From contig NC_069669.1 of assembly GCF_027244095.1 (NCBI RefSeq), positions 7,032,501 to 7,096,500 on the forward strand: a DNA stretch of 64,000 bases. The letters are read 5' to 3'. Positions 21,201-31,196 of this stretch are shown here, in pieces. Source of the DNA: Hemicordylus capensis. Lineage: Eukaryota; Chordata; Lepidosauria; Squamata; Cordylidae. Numbering within the stretch: position 1 is the first letter of the stretch; every line of letters starts with the position of its first letter. Both the position numbers and the translations under genes were made by a program. Under the pieces are notes generated by a model. That model saw nothing but the letters and a program-made list of their open reading frames with translations, did no database searches and was not told the DNA's origin.

Positions 21201-24200
21201 CTAAGCATCCTCTCTAAGAAGGTCGGAGAGGCCTGTTCTCTTGACCCTTGCCCAACTTGGCTTATCTCATCTGGTAATTATATTATCAGAGAAGGTCTGG
21301 TAAATATTATAAATGCTTCTCTGAGGGAAGGCAGGATGCTTCCTTGTCTTGAGGCTATTATTAGAACACTTTTGAAAAAACCTGCATTGGTTCCCTCAGA
21401 GTTAGCTAATTACAGACCTGTTTCTAAGCTTCCGTGGTTGTGCAAAGTGATTGAGCAGGTGATGGCCTCTCAGCTCCAGGCAGTTCTGGATGATGCAGAT
21501 TATTTAGACCCATTTCAAACTGGCTTTCATGTGGGCTATAGGGCTGAGATTGCCTTGGTCAGCCTGATAGATGATCTTCAATTTACTATCAACAGAGGGA
21601 ATGTGACTCTGCTGATCCTTTTGAAAGCTCAGTGGCTTTCAGTACCATTGACCATGGTATCCTTCTGGACGGCCTGAGGGAGGTGGGACTGTTCCTATCT
21701 CTCTGGTAGATTCCAGATAATGTCACTTGGAGACTGTTCTGCAAGTGAGAACTAGAGTGTGGAGATCCACAAGGCTCCATACTGTCTCCAATGCTCTTTA
21801 ATATCTACATGAAACTGCTGGGAGAGATCATCAGGAGGTTTGGTGCTGGGTGTTATCAATATGCTGATGACACCCAGATTTACTTCTCCATGTCGACCTC
21901 TTCAGGAAATGGCATATCTTCCCTAAATGCCTGCCTGGAGGTGATAATAGACTGGATGAGGGATAACAAGCTGAAGTTGAATCCAAATAAGACAGAGGTG
22001 CTGACTAGCAAGGTAGACCCTGCTTGGAAAGGGGGACAATTCATGCTTGCTACTGCAAGACTGGCTCTATTCCAGCCCTGCTACCGTTCACCATTCAACA
22101 TACCATATCGGTGCCATAGACTGGCGAGGTCATCTTGATTTCCCAGAAGTGCTGCCCGTCTCCCAACTCCTTGTTCCCCCGGATGGCAGCAGTGCCGCAG
22201 CTGTAGTCCGTGTGGAAATTCACCTTGCGGTTGTCACAAGTCAACAGTGTTGCTGTCGATTTGTTCAGGTCATCCCACACCCAGTCAAAATCTGTGGGTG
22301 GAGAGAGATGATGTACTTACAACATGAAGTTATTGGAAGAATCACGATCAGCTTATGCAAGTTGGCACCAAACAATAGCCCGCAACTTAACACACACAGA
22401 AAAGCAGCCTTCCTAGGCTTACACATGGTAAACCTTAACCTGAAGGAAGGGGGGGGCCTTACATGATTGAATGCTCCTCCATACAACAAAAAACCCTTCC
22501 ATGTGTAAGTTAGCAGGTCAGGGAGAGGGTAAGAGCCGGTAATACAATCTCTGCTCCAACATAAAACTCACTGGCTTGTCATGAGCAAGCTGAGTTCTCA
22601 GCTTAATGTATCTTAGATACATTAAGCAGTATATGGAGGCAGTGTGTGCACACATGCATTCAGAGTGGGACCTTCCTGATTCAACCTCAGCAGGATCTAA
22701 AATCAAACTGAGCGGACATCCAAAAATGTGTGAGCACGCACACACTCTATGCACCCCATAACATTTAGACAGTAAAGCAATTCACACAATTGGAAACCGG
22801 GTAGGACACTTGTCCTCCCCAGCTTTGGGACTCCCAATTGCCAATTGTGTTTGAGCAAACAACTAGATAGGAGGAAGGGAGAGGGATCATATGTGGGATA
22901 GGAGCTGGGTAGGACAGCACTGTCCTACCCAGAGTTTTAACAGCATAGGAGGAAAAGCCATCCCACCCAGCTCCTGCCTTGCACATGATCACTCTTTCTA
23001 CCTAGTCTGCTCACACACAATCCAAAATCAGGAGCACACACAGCTCCCAAAGCTGGGTAGGACAAGTGTCCTAGTCTTCAGGCATGTGAACTGCCTCACT
23101 GTTTAATTACCATCATTAATTTTAGATTCTGCACAAGCTGAATCAGGAAGGTCCCTTTCTGAATGCACATGTGTAGACACACTGCCTTGATATTGCCGCC
23201 CAGAAGAAAACTCATTCCGCACACAGATGAAGAAAGTGAGAGAACTCTGCTCCCCACCCAGACCTTTTCAGAGCTGACTCTTAGGAACAGCCTGTTCTAA
23301 GTGTGCATTTTTAAAACTTCACCCATGCTGTTGGCCTTTTCCATTTTGCTTGGAAAGCAGCACCTCAGCTCATCAGGACTGCCACTAGCCCAAACCCAAC
23401 CCTGCTCTACGTGCAATGCTTGACCTCACCTAATGGGTTCATTGCTAAGAGTTGCGGCATAACCAGGATTAGAGTCAGTTACAGAATACACTGGAACCAT
23501 AAAGGTCAATTGCACTTGTCGCATAAGCTGGATTGGACTCTCGGTCTCCAGAGAGGTCTCCCACTGGCAGAGTCAGTCTTAACTATAGAGTATTTCACAG
23601 AGTGGCAACATGGTTACAAGCTGCAAAAGTCAAGCTACAGCAGACTCCATCTCCCCCAAATAACCCAACCTTCTTGATCCCGCACATCCAGGTTGACCTA
23701 CAGAACAGACAAGACACCTTATCTAGCGCTCCTTAGCTTGGGGGAAATGAGGGAACCCAAAGCAAGCATTCCAGCGCTTCCTTACATTCATCTTCTTCAC
23801 CACACTGGCAGTCTTTGATCCGGTGCATGGCGTGGAGGCTTGAGCAGTACGGCGCTTCGTTCTGGTTCTCACAGTTGCAGTAGGACTCTCCGGTAACGGG
23901 GATCGCTGTGGGTATCGAAGGCGACAGAGAAGGGAACTCCGTCTCGGAATCAGAGTCGCTGTGCTGCCAGAGGAAAGAGCAGAACCAGTTGTGCCAGCTC
24001 TAACCAAAGGGTGCTCAGCAACCAGCCAGCAATGCAGTTGCCACAGAACTCTCTGGGGGTCCAAGCATTCTTTCCTGTAGCAGCGATCCCCAGATGTTGA
24101 CTACAGCTCCCAGCATTCCCAGTCAAAGGTCATTGCAGCTGGGGATGATGGGAGTTGTAGGCAACATCAGGGGATCCCTGTTCCAGGAAAGAAACACTGG

Positions 24201-25326
24201 TTCCAGGTCAGAGTCTTTCCCAGTTCTGCTACTTAGGAACCTTTTAACCTGGGCCTTGTGAACTCAAAGCATACAGTATGCTCTACCAACTATAGGCCTA
24301 CATGCTTCACAAAGATTAACCAATGATTTGCACTGAAGTGAGGGAGCCAATAGACCTCATTCAGCTGGTATAATACTACAGTTCAATTCAGATAGCAAAC
24401 CATGACTGGACAGAACTATGGTTTGCGCTTCCAAAGGCACAATCAGCAAGCTACAATTTTAAGACACTTGTCTGCTTTAGTTTCTCAGCTTTCAGCTTCA
24501 TAATTTCACACATCCATTCCTGCCTATGTAGTCCAACAGCCTCTGGAAGTGGACTGATGGCCACAGGTACATAGGAAGCTGCCTTGATACCAAGTCAGAT
24601 TATTGGTCCATCCAACTCCATATTATCTACACTGCCTGACAGTGACTCTCCAAAGTTTCAGGAAGGAGTCTTTCCTAAAAATGCTGCCAGGGATTGAAAG
24701 TGGGATGTTCTGCATGTAAGAGAGATGCTCTACCACTGAACTATGGCTCCATCCCTAAGAGGGATATACAACGCTCACATGTGGCCACCCTTCCAAATGC
24801 AAACCAAGGCAGGGCCTGCTTAGCAAAGGGGACAATTCATGTTTGCTACCACAAGACCAGCTCTCCTTTTAAACAAAGGAAGCCAACAAATAATGCCCAA
24901 ATGAAGCTAGTTGCTTCGTTTACTACACTTGCAGATTTACATTGGTTCCTGGGAAGAAAGTTCAAGGTAGTTTTTTTCACTTCCTGCTCCCAGATAACAA
25001 AACATGGGAACTCATAGATTTTGCTATCTGCTTGGTCCATGTGCTCTGAAAAGCTAGAGACCTCAGGGTCAAAAATCCCAAGTGATGACACATCAGCAGC
25101 CTTGATTCAAATGTGAGAAGAGTCTCATGCATCTGAGACACACCGGATCCTAGGAGGGTGGTTTTGCTTTGGATGATGGAACCCTAAGCAGGCCTACCTG
25201 TCCATCAGAGTCGTAAGCCCAGCCCCGTGTTCCAGAAGCCAACGCTGCTGTTCGTGGGTCTGCATCACGGCGCACCCCGCTCAGGACGTAGTGCCAAGCT
25301 CTGCTGTTCCGCACGCGCCGTGCCAT
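17950..25326 (-). CDS. SPSB3: SPRY domain-containing SOCS box protein 3 (six coding exons)
   Basis: Substrate-recognition subunit of an Elongin B/C-Cullin-5 ubiquitin ligase; family knowledge assigns it nuclear cGAS and SNAIL turnover. Joining 25326-25198, 23963-23786, 22291-22104, 19936-19834, 19581-19456 and 18296-17950 gives 1071 nt, 356 residues, close to the 355 I recall for human. All junctions are GT-AG and keep frame. The N-terminus [12 protein letters not shown] matches human closely. A Ser/Asp-rich linker (44-53) and a Cys-rich segment (71-97) precede the SPRY/B30.2 fold (about 107-270; [24 protein letters not shown]). The SOCS box has a BC box ([12 protein letters not shown], 277-288) and a Cul5 box LPIP (300-303). 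The tail holds an acidic serine run (328-344) and a basic KRCRR end that could be a nuclear signal. Introns are full of repeats. Confidence 0.96.
18345..18478 (-). mobile_element. tRNA-derived SINE (non-Sauria), fragment
   Basis: It contains 'aagtgtgccgtcaagtcgat' and 'acagagccctgtggttgtct', shared with 46298-46560 and 28785-28890. Only the 3' part is present; the tRNA head is lost. Confidence 0.65.
18553..19150 (+). mobile_element. Uncharacterised DNA-transposon-like repeat, copy 1
   Basis: It matches copies at 45666-46646, 48711-49854 and 26800-27120 through 'gagcca.gcccacaaat', 'attagggtaaa..tgc' and 'ggacattc.tgccaattttta'. It is interrupted by a LINE 3'-end repeat at 18600-18836. No coding frame. 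Confidence 0.6.
18600..18836 (-). mobile_element. LINE 3'-end repeat nested in the uncharacterised repeat
   Basis: Antisense copy with 'aaatatttatgtactcctttt', 'gataccagcaactgtcac' and 'ccagttgctctcctcctgc'. It lies in SPSB3 intron 6. Confidence 0.7.
19456..19581 (-). CDS. SPSB3: SPSB3 exon 6
   Basis: It encodes [20 protein letters not shown] to KNRKCI plus the first base of Gly242, the core of the SPRY fold. The acceptor is gtttag and the donor gtaag. Confidence 0.95.
19834..19936 (-). CDS. SPSB3: SPSB3 exon 5
   Basis: It encodes [18 protein letters not shown] to WGLSYT plus the first base of Gly200. The acceptor is accaag; an A-run lies about 33-50 bp upstream on the plus strand. The donor is gtaat. 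Confidence 0.95.
20160..22015 (+). mobile_element. L2-type LINE with endonuclease and RT remains
   Basis: It is antisense to SPSB3, inside intron 4. Broken plus-strand frames encode an AP-endonuclease ([10 protein letters not shown], then GDFNIH near 20790 and [12 protein letters not shown]). The RT follows: [30 protein letters not shown], and the catalytic YADD at 21860-21871. It lacks the C-terminal segment and 3' UTR and ends in an antisense SINE fragment. Several frameshifts and stops mean it is not active. Confidence 0.9.
22018..22075 (-). mobile_element. 5S-type SINE fragment at the L2 break
   Basis: Antisense 'aaagggggacaattcatgct' and 'actgcaagactggctct' correspond to the 5' head of the 5S-type SINE. 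The fragment ends about 30 bp from an SPSB3 exon. Confidence 0.7.
22104..22291 (-). CDS. SPSB3: SPSB3 exon 4
   Basis: It encodes [17 protein letters not shown] to SPVYGTDM, the first half of the SPRY domain. The acceptor is cccacag and the donor gtatg. An antisense L2 LINE and a SINE fragment begin only about 30 bp beyond the donor. Confidence 0.95.
22640..23220. mobile_element. Foldback 'ggtaggac' element within a second inverted repeat
   Basis: The core at about 22769-23105 is a hairpin: 'acagtaaagcaattcacac' pairs with 'gtgaactgcctcactgt', and 'gggtaggacacttgtcc' with 'gacaagtgtcctagtct'. It is bracketed by inverted copies of another short repeat ('cattcagagtgggaccttcc' at the left; 'ggaaggtccctttctgaatg' at the right). 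The same short repeat forms the loop at 32.45-32.65 kb. Confidence 0.75.
23786..23963 (-). CDS. SPSB3: SPSB3 exon 3
   Basis: It encodes [20 protein letters not shown] through CGEEDE plus the first base of Tyr103. The acceptor is ctggcag and the donor gtaag. It carries the acidic Ser-rich and Cys-rich segments preceding the SPRY domain. Confidence 0.93.
24075..24190. mobile_element. Foldback MITE
   Basis: The arms 'gatccccagatgttgactac' and 'gtaggcaacatcaggggatc' are inverted around 'tcattgcagctggggatga'. It lies about 110 bp from SPSB3 exon 3. Confidence 0.7.
24566..24880 (-). mobile_element. Composite Sauria SINE carrying both tRNA and 5S heads
   Basis: Antisense: tail, body, complete tRNA-like head ('gatgctctaccactgaacta') and, beyond it, the 5S-like block ('caaggcagggcctgcttagc') ending 'accacaagaccagctctc'. 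It shows the 5S block was added upstream of a tRNA-headed SINE rather than replacing it. Confidence 0.85.
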
Positions 25327-25346
25327 GGCGTCTTTAGAGAGATAAT
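25198..25346 (-). CDS. SPSB3: SPSB3 exon 2, start codon
   Basis: The acceptor cag lies at 25349-25347, followed by a 20-nt 5' UTR and ATG at 25326-25324. It encodes residues 1-43, [12 protein letters not shown] to YDSDGQ. The donor after CAG is gtagg. The start is chosen because the first residues match human MARRPRNSRAWH. Confidence 0.93.
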
Positions 25347-25359
25347 CTGAAAGGGGGGG

Positions 25360-26690
25360 AAAGCTTCATTAATTTATAGAAAGGATTTGGGGCCACTTTT
25401 TTTATTTAAAACCTGCAAATCTGGTACATGGAGCTCGTGTATTCCATCATTTTAATTGTTTCGCCCTAGCCGTAACAAAAACACCGTACTTACCCAAATT
25501 GAAGATGGCCCTGAATTTAAGACAACCCCCTTACAAAATATGGGTTAAATATAGGTCATATATTATCTACCCAAAAGGAAGAGGACCCTAAATTTAAAAT
25601 CAACCCCTCCTCCATTCCCAACATCAAATAACTTGGAAAAAACCTAGTCTTGGATTCAAGTAAATTCAGTATTTAATTCAAAGTTAGATTGTTAGAACAA
25701 TGACAAAAATTTGCACGAGGCTCAAAAACGCAAACATTGACTCGGAATAATTTAGAGCAATTAGACTGTATCGGCTTGCCAAGGACTTTGATGGCAAAAA
25801 CTAAAAAGCTGGCTACTTTTCTTGTAATAAACTGTCTTATTTTGATGCTCCATTTCCCCACAGGGAGAAGTCAGATTATTATTTAACATGTGTTAGGCAG
25901 AAATGTAAGGACTGTTTTATAAAGTAGACTGAAAACTGCTGAAATCTTGTTCAATTTGTTTAACCATTAATATGGTCAGCACTGATTAAAAAACTAATGT
26001 GAAGCCCGCAGCCTTCAAATGCAAAAGAACAATGTGGTTAGGTTTAGAGTTTCACATTCCTAGCAATAAACACTATCATGTTTTGCCTTCAGCTCTTTTA
26101 AAGGGGAGATACTGCAAAACTGGTCCTTGGAACTAAGGTGCCGCTGACTTAGTATTTTGTGTATTCTCATATTGCTTTTATTGTCATGGCGTAATGGTAA
26201 CTTTATTTCCGCCATTATTTCCTGGCAGATCTGATGAGTTTTATCTTTGTTTTTATCAGATCATGTTTGGTTAATAAGCAAAAGAGTAGCAAAATACGTT
26301 TCTGCTGTGATTTGAATTCCCCAAAAGATTCCTGAATTGTTTACCCTGAGCCATGATCTGTGTTTATGTTTCTTATTAATGTTTTCAATGTTTTGTTTTA
26401 CCTTGAACCCTGGTTTTGTTTTTTTAATGCGTGTTTATGGTTTATGAGCTTTTGGAAGTTTTTCTTGGATTTCCTCTGTTCATTAATTGGTCTCAAGTGG
26501 AAGGCATCTTGGATTTTGCTTTTTCAATAGACGAATAAAAATGCTATTCTGTTCTAATGGTAAACACTGCAGAATCCCACCCACAGCCTAATAATCCGCC
26601 CATCCTTCTTAAAAAATTGTTTAATTGATAAATTGTTACATTCTGTAGTGCAGTTATCATGTGGTGTACCTGATTGTGCTGGACTAAGAC
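25360..26690. other. SPSB3 intron 1, AT-rich part
   Basis: AT-rich DNA without a recognised exon. Around 25500-25640 'gaccctaaatttaa' recurs twice, suggesting an old unidentified repeat. Confidence 0.5.
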
Positions 26691-26799
26691 CAGTGAAAAC
26701 CAGGCACACATTCCTGACCTCTCTAGCTGACCTTGAACCAGTCATTCTCTTTCAGCCTATCTTAAACTTTGCAGGGGTTGTGTGGATGAAGTGAGACCA

Positions 26800-27120
26800 A
26801 TCTGGCTGCCGCATTATCAGGACAATAAAAGCATGACTGGACACTGAAAGCAGAAACTCTTGCCATGCTGTCCCCTATCTTCCACCTCTAGGGGTGAAGA
26901 CCTTGTCAAAAATCACAACAAGCATTCACCCCCTCAGATCAGGCCTGTTCAACTTTGTTTCCCTCCCCACAGCTGTAGCTGGACTACAACTCCCATAATC
27001 CCCAGCCACAGTGGCCAGTAGCCAGGGATTATGAGAGTTGTAGACAAACATCTGCAGGAGGGCCGAAGTTGAGCAGGCCTGCCTTAGATGGTACTAACCA
27101 CCCCAGATGACTCACGTACT
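26800..27120 (+). mobile_element. Uncharacterised DNA-transposon-like repeat, copy 2 (3' part)
   Basis: It holds 'cttgccatgctgtcccctat', 'gaccttgtcaaaaatcacaa' and, after an inserted MITE, 'gatggtactaaccacccc'. These match the ends of the copies at 46.6 and 49.8 kb. Confidence 0.65.
26940..27081. mobile_element. hAT MITE with 8-bp TSD (7/8)
   Basis: It runs from caggcctgttcaac to gttgagcaggcctg, flanked by cctcagat (26932-26939) and ccttagat (27082-27089). It is inserted into the uncharacterised repeat, so it is younger. Confidence 0.9.
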
Positions 27121-27159
27121 ATTAGTGGCTTTAAGGCATTCAGTGGAGCTTCTATAACC

Positions 27160-27300
27160 CAAATGGTTGCTAAGTGATAGAGTGCATGCTTTGCATGGAA
27201 GAGGACCCAGGTTTGGCCAACAGCATCTCCATTTAAAGAGTTCAGGTCACAGGCAGCAAAAAGGGTCTCTAGCAGATCCTGGAGAGACACAACAACCCAT
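27160..27300 (+). mobile_element. Old tRNA-headed SINE
   Basis: A degraded head ('ttgctaagtgatagagtgca', 'gacccaggtttgg') is followed by 'gggttagatagaccagtgat'. The Sauria layout is recognisable, but the copy is strongly diverged. Confidence 0.55.
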
Positions 27301-27689
27301 CAGAACACACAATGCTGGGTTAGATAGACCAGTGATCTGATTCAATACAAGGAAGCATGTTCAGTGACTAGCAAAATGAAGCCTTGAATCCTGTCCAAGT
27401 CAATAATCTTCAAGTCTGCCAAGCCCAGGAATCACATAAAGAACACCAGGATGGGCATAATGCGATTAAGGCTACTCAGGTCAGTGATCAAATGAACTGC
27501 TCCATGCAATTCAGCAGGTACAAAACTGAGCCACTCCGTGAGATTGATGCAAGTGAACTGCAGCTAGGTCAGCGTAGGATAAAGAGAAACGTCCATGGAA
27601 AATGGGTTGAAACACAAGACATGGCCAGCCGGCATCAAAACATGGAAGGGGTCTGGATGCAAGACACATAATATGACCCCTGCTAACTT

Positions 27690-27915
27690 GGCAAAGAGGT
27701 ACCTTTTAACGTGGTGATTCTCTTTATTTAGCAGGGGGAGAGTAACTGGCCCTGTCCACCCCCAGCACAGGACCTCCAGTGACTGTTGCTGGGATCTATC
27801 TTATGATTCTTTTTAGATTGTGAGCCCTTTGGGGACAGGGTATCATCTTGTTTGTTATTTCTCCGTATAAACCGCCCTGAACCATTTTTGGAAGGGCGAT
27901 ATAGAAATTGAAACA
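27690..27915 (+). mobile_element. LINE 3'-end repeat
   Basis: Sense copy from 'aaagaggtaccttttaacg' to 'ggaagggcgatatagaaatt', ending in a CAA-rich tail. Confidence 0.75.
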
Positions 27916-28037
27916 ACAACCACAACCAAATATGTAAGCCAGTACAAAAACATTGGTGCCAGAAAGGAAAGCACTCCAATATGCCAGTCTCCAGGGAAAG
28001 AGAATGGTGCATCATCAGCATACATTTAGTGCTCTAA

Positions 28038-28210
28038 GTACATAAGAACAGCCCTGCTGAATCAGGCCCAAGCCTATCTAGTCCAACATCCTGTTTTCCA
28101 CAGTGGCCCACCAGAAGCAGGAGATGAAGGCATGCCCACTCTCCTGCTGTTGCTCCTCTGCATCCTACCTCTAAGGTAGCCTGTAGCCATCAAGCCTAGT
28201 AGTCACTGAC
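28038..28210 (-). mobile_element. CR1-like LINE 3' end
   Basis: Antisense 'taagaacagccctgctgaat', 'cacagtggcccaccagaagc' and 'tgttgctcctctgca', matching 39495-39800. Confidence 0.75.
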
Positions 28211-28249
28211 AGAGCTGTTCTCTCATATTCAGTGTAAGAACAGCTTCAT

Positions 28250-28480
28250 ATATCCCTGCTAACTGGGCAAGGAGGCACCTTCCAACTCTTATGTATTTAG
28301 CAGAGAGAGAGAGAGAACTGTCCTTATTTGGTCCAGCATAGCATCTCTCCTGTGACTGTTGCAGATGTCTACTTTGTGAGGCATTTGAGAAAAGGAACCA
28401 TCCACTGGTATCTTTTGCTATGTAAACCGCTTTAGAAACTATTTTGGTTGAAAGTAGCATACAAGTATTTTTACAGCTTA
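28250..28480 (+). mobile_element. LINE 3'-end repeat, diverged
   Basis: It has 'aaggaggcaccttccaac', 'cctgtgactgttgcag' and 'gtaaaccgctttagaaac', a more diverged member of the family at 27.7 kb. Confidence 0.6.
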
Positions 28481-28664
28481 CACTACAGGCAAAATGCCAG
28501 GGTCCCAAGGAGAAACCAGAACAGTAGTAGCCAGAGCCATTCCTGGATATCACAGAGAACTAGTTGTCTCAAGAATACAGTCCTAGGTAATTAGCTGAAG
28601 GAAAGGACCTTTCACCTGAAGTAGCCACAAGACTGTACCCAAAAAAATAGGGTGACCACAAAAC

Positions 28665-28890
28665 ACAGAGGCACCTTTTAATGTGGTGATTCTCTTTATT
28701 TAGCAGAGGGGAGAGTAACTGGCCCTATCCACCTCCAGTGACTGTTGCTGGGATCTATCTTATGTTTCTTTTTAGATTGTGGAGGAGGCAATGGTCAACC
28801 CCTCCTGTATTGTACCAAAGAAAACCACAGGGCTTTGTGGGCACCAGGAGTCAAAATTGACTCAACAGCACACTTTACCTTTAATCAGTT
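28665..28890 (+). mobile_element. LINE 3'-end repeat joined to tRNA-derived SINE fragment
   Basis: A 28665-28785 LINE 3'-end copy runs directly into 'ggtcaacccctcctgtattg' and 'ttgactcaacagcacacttt', the sense 3' part of the SINE also seen at 46298-46560. Confidence 0.65.
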
Positions 28891-29129
28891 GGATTGTCAA
28901 CCATGTATGAAGAGCTATTAATGGAGATTTCCACCTATCCTTATTTTTAAAAACACTTTTTCACAAGGCCAAGCCATGAAAATCTTCAGGATTGCTTTCT
29001 AGTATCACCTGGAGATTGATGCTAATGCCTGGAGTTTCCAGGCCAATTGTGGAGGGTTGGTAACCCTAGAATGATTCTAAGTGTACCCTCTTGATTGAGA
29101 AGGACCTTGATGGATCACACCCTCCTTTG

Positions 29130-29312
29130 GGGAAGGACCACAGCCCAATGGAAGAACATCTGAACTCTTGAAAAAGGTCCCAGGTGCAATCCCTGACATC
29201 TGAGGGGCTGCGAGAAATATTCCTGTCAGAAGTGCTAAAGAGCCCTTGCCAGTCAGTGTAAACAAAACTGATCCAGATGGATGGATCTAAATATAGGGCA
29301 GCTTCCTACACA
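29130..29312 (+). mobile_element. tRNA-headed Sauria SINE, diverged
   Basis: It contains 'aaaaggtcccaggtgcaatc' (box B region), 'gccagtcagtgtaaacaaaa' and the 3' end 'gggcagcttccta'. Confidence 0.7.
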
Positions 29313-29551
29313 ATCTCCTCCAGCATTCTTTACAAGGATCCTAGGAACTAAAACACTGGACATCTAGAAATTGTTCAGTGGCCCACCATAGCCTCCCTGC
29401 TTTGTGTTCTCTACAAAACCCTGCGGTAAACATGGTAGCATCCAAAATCTGCCGGGCACTGATAAGCAGTGGGTCCAAGCAGTTTAGTTAATAAACCACC
29501 TTGCTGCATACTCAGTATCACTGTTTAGCATCCTTTTGCTCGGGGTCAACT

Positions 29552-29877
29552 GACCAAGATGAGACAGGGCACCTGCTTTGCATGCAGAAGGTTCCAGGTT
29601 GAGTCGCTGGCAGCACCTCCAAGCAAGGCTGGGAAAGACTCCCACCTGAAACCAGTAGTCTGACTCAGTAGAAGGTACTTCCTGTGGAAGGAAGGTAGCT
29701 TGGCAGCTGAGCACCTGCTTTGCACACAGAAGATCCCAGGTCCGGCCATGGGCAAGAGCTCCAAGAAGGGCTGGGAAAGACTCCCACCTGAAACCTTGGA
29801 GAGCTGCTGCCAGTCAGTGCAGACAATACTGAGCTAGATGGACCATGAGTCTGACTCAGTATGAGACACCTTCCTAC
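29552..29877 (+). mobile_element. Tandem pair of tRNA-headed Sauria SINEs
   Basis: Two head-to-tail copies (about 29552-29692 and 29696-29877) share 'cacctgctttgca', 'gctgggaaagactcccacct' and 'gtctgactcagta'. The first lacks part of its body. Confidence 0.8.
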
Positions 29878-29934
29878 AATTTCCTCCTTACTTCCCAGCC
29901 TCTCTCACACTCTCGGGATCTCTCCACACCCAAG

Positions 29935-30070
29935 CAGTGTTCCCTCTAATAGGGATGCCCAGATGTTGACAACTACAACTCCCATAATCCCCAAGCAAAA
30001 GCTACTGCAGCTGGGGATGTTGGGAGTTGCAGTCAACAGCATCTGGGCATCCCTCTTAGAGGGAGCACTG
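29935..30070. mobile_element. hAT MITE (cagtgttccctc family) with 8-bp TSD (7/8)
   Basis: The ends cagtgttccctct and agagggagcactg are inverted. The flanks cacccaag (29927-29934) and cagccaag (30071-30078) differ at one base. It lies about 470 bp from the first SPSB3 exon, at the edge of the promoter. Confidence 0.9.
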
Positions 30071-30536
30071 CAGCCAAGGCAGCCTTTTCAGATACAAAGC
30101 GAGTCTGACAACCCCACGGTCACAGGCGATTGCTACCGACAACCACCTGCAAGCCTCTATTACTAGCCCTAACTGCGAACCATGTCTCTAGGCGCCTAAG
30201 GCTCCTCGAGGCTTCGGGGCACCAGCAGCGCCTCGCTGGACCAGGCCAGGGCAAGGATCCCGGCAGCCCGCCAGCATCCCAAAGGAAGCCAGCCAGTCAG
30301 GGGCGGCCCAGCCAGCGGCCTCCTTCCCGAAAGAGGCCCAGCAAAGCCACCCACGGGCCCGCTGGGAGGAGCCCTGCGCCGGCCTTCTGGCCCACCCCAC
30401 GACAAGGCCCCAGGCTTCGTTCCCCTCGGCCGGGCCCCAGACCCAGGCGGAAACAGGGCAATTCTTCCCGGCCCTCAAGCTTCCGATGCTCGTGAGAGAG
30501 AGACGACGACAGCCCTCGTCCCTTACCCTCCGATCA

Positions 30537-30590
30537 CTCTCCTCACCTCAACAGGAGACGACGCCGCCGCTTTCTGCGCGCCCCTCCTCG
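30537..30590 (-). other. SPSB3: Probable non-coding first exon of SPSB3
   Basis: On the minus strand a good donor GAGG|gtaagg ends at 30537. An alternative, GTTGAG|gtgagg, lies close upstream. The coding part begins in the next exon, at 25346 after an acceptor, so a non-coding exon in this CpG island is required. The transcription start is not visible. Confidence 0.45.
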
Positions 30591-31177
30591 CTCCCCGACA
30601 GGATATAAACACTCCTCGCGCCGCGCGCCCCCCTCTGCCGCGCCCATTGGCGGCTCGGACCCCTCCGCGCCCGCCCCCTCGCCACCTGCGTCACTCCTGC
30701 CGGCCAACCAGAGGCTGCGCCAGCGCCTCCCGCTTTCTGATTGGACGCTGGCCTCGCGAAAGTTTTCTTCGCCTTTTTCTTGGTCGCCTTCTGCTTGCCC
30801 TCCCCTCACTCCCCCTCGGCTCCAACGCGCGGTGGGCGGGTCTGACAGGAGTCGCTGCGAGCCCTCGCCTCTCATTGGCTGGCGTAGGGGAGGGCCTCGC
30901 GCGCGGTCACGTGAATCGAAATGCGTTCCTTAACTTCTTTCTTTCTTTTCTTTTTTTTAATGAAATGAAATAAAAATGAAGCGTTACCTGAAAGGTCAGG
31001 GGTGGGAAAAAGACGAAGGGGTGGAAAGGGGGCGGGGGGGAGACGGTTGCTCCTCCCTCCTTGGGCAGGAGGCGGGCCAGGCGATCCCTGAAGTCGCCTT
31101 CTTATTAGTCGACGTTAGTGTCATTCCCTGGCGGAGGTTCAGGAGGAAGCGGAAGCGGTGGCAGTCAACGAAGCAAC

Positions 31178-31196
31178 ATGGAGGAAGTGGCGTTGG
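31178..31196 (+). CDS. NUBP2: NUBP2 exon 1
   Basis: ATG GAG GAA GTG GCG TTG plus G, then gtgag. It is very short, as human exon 1 is. The next exon continues [10 protein letters not shown], matching human EPGNLAGVRH. The ATG lies in good context (caacATGG). Confidence 0.9.

Noticed and set aside
30130-30495. 121-codon Pro/Arg-rich frame at the promoter
   Set aside because: CpG-island composition keeps frames open; no homologue recognised.
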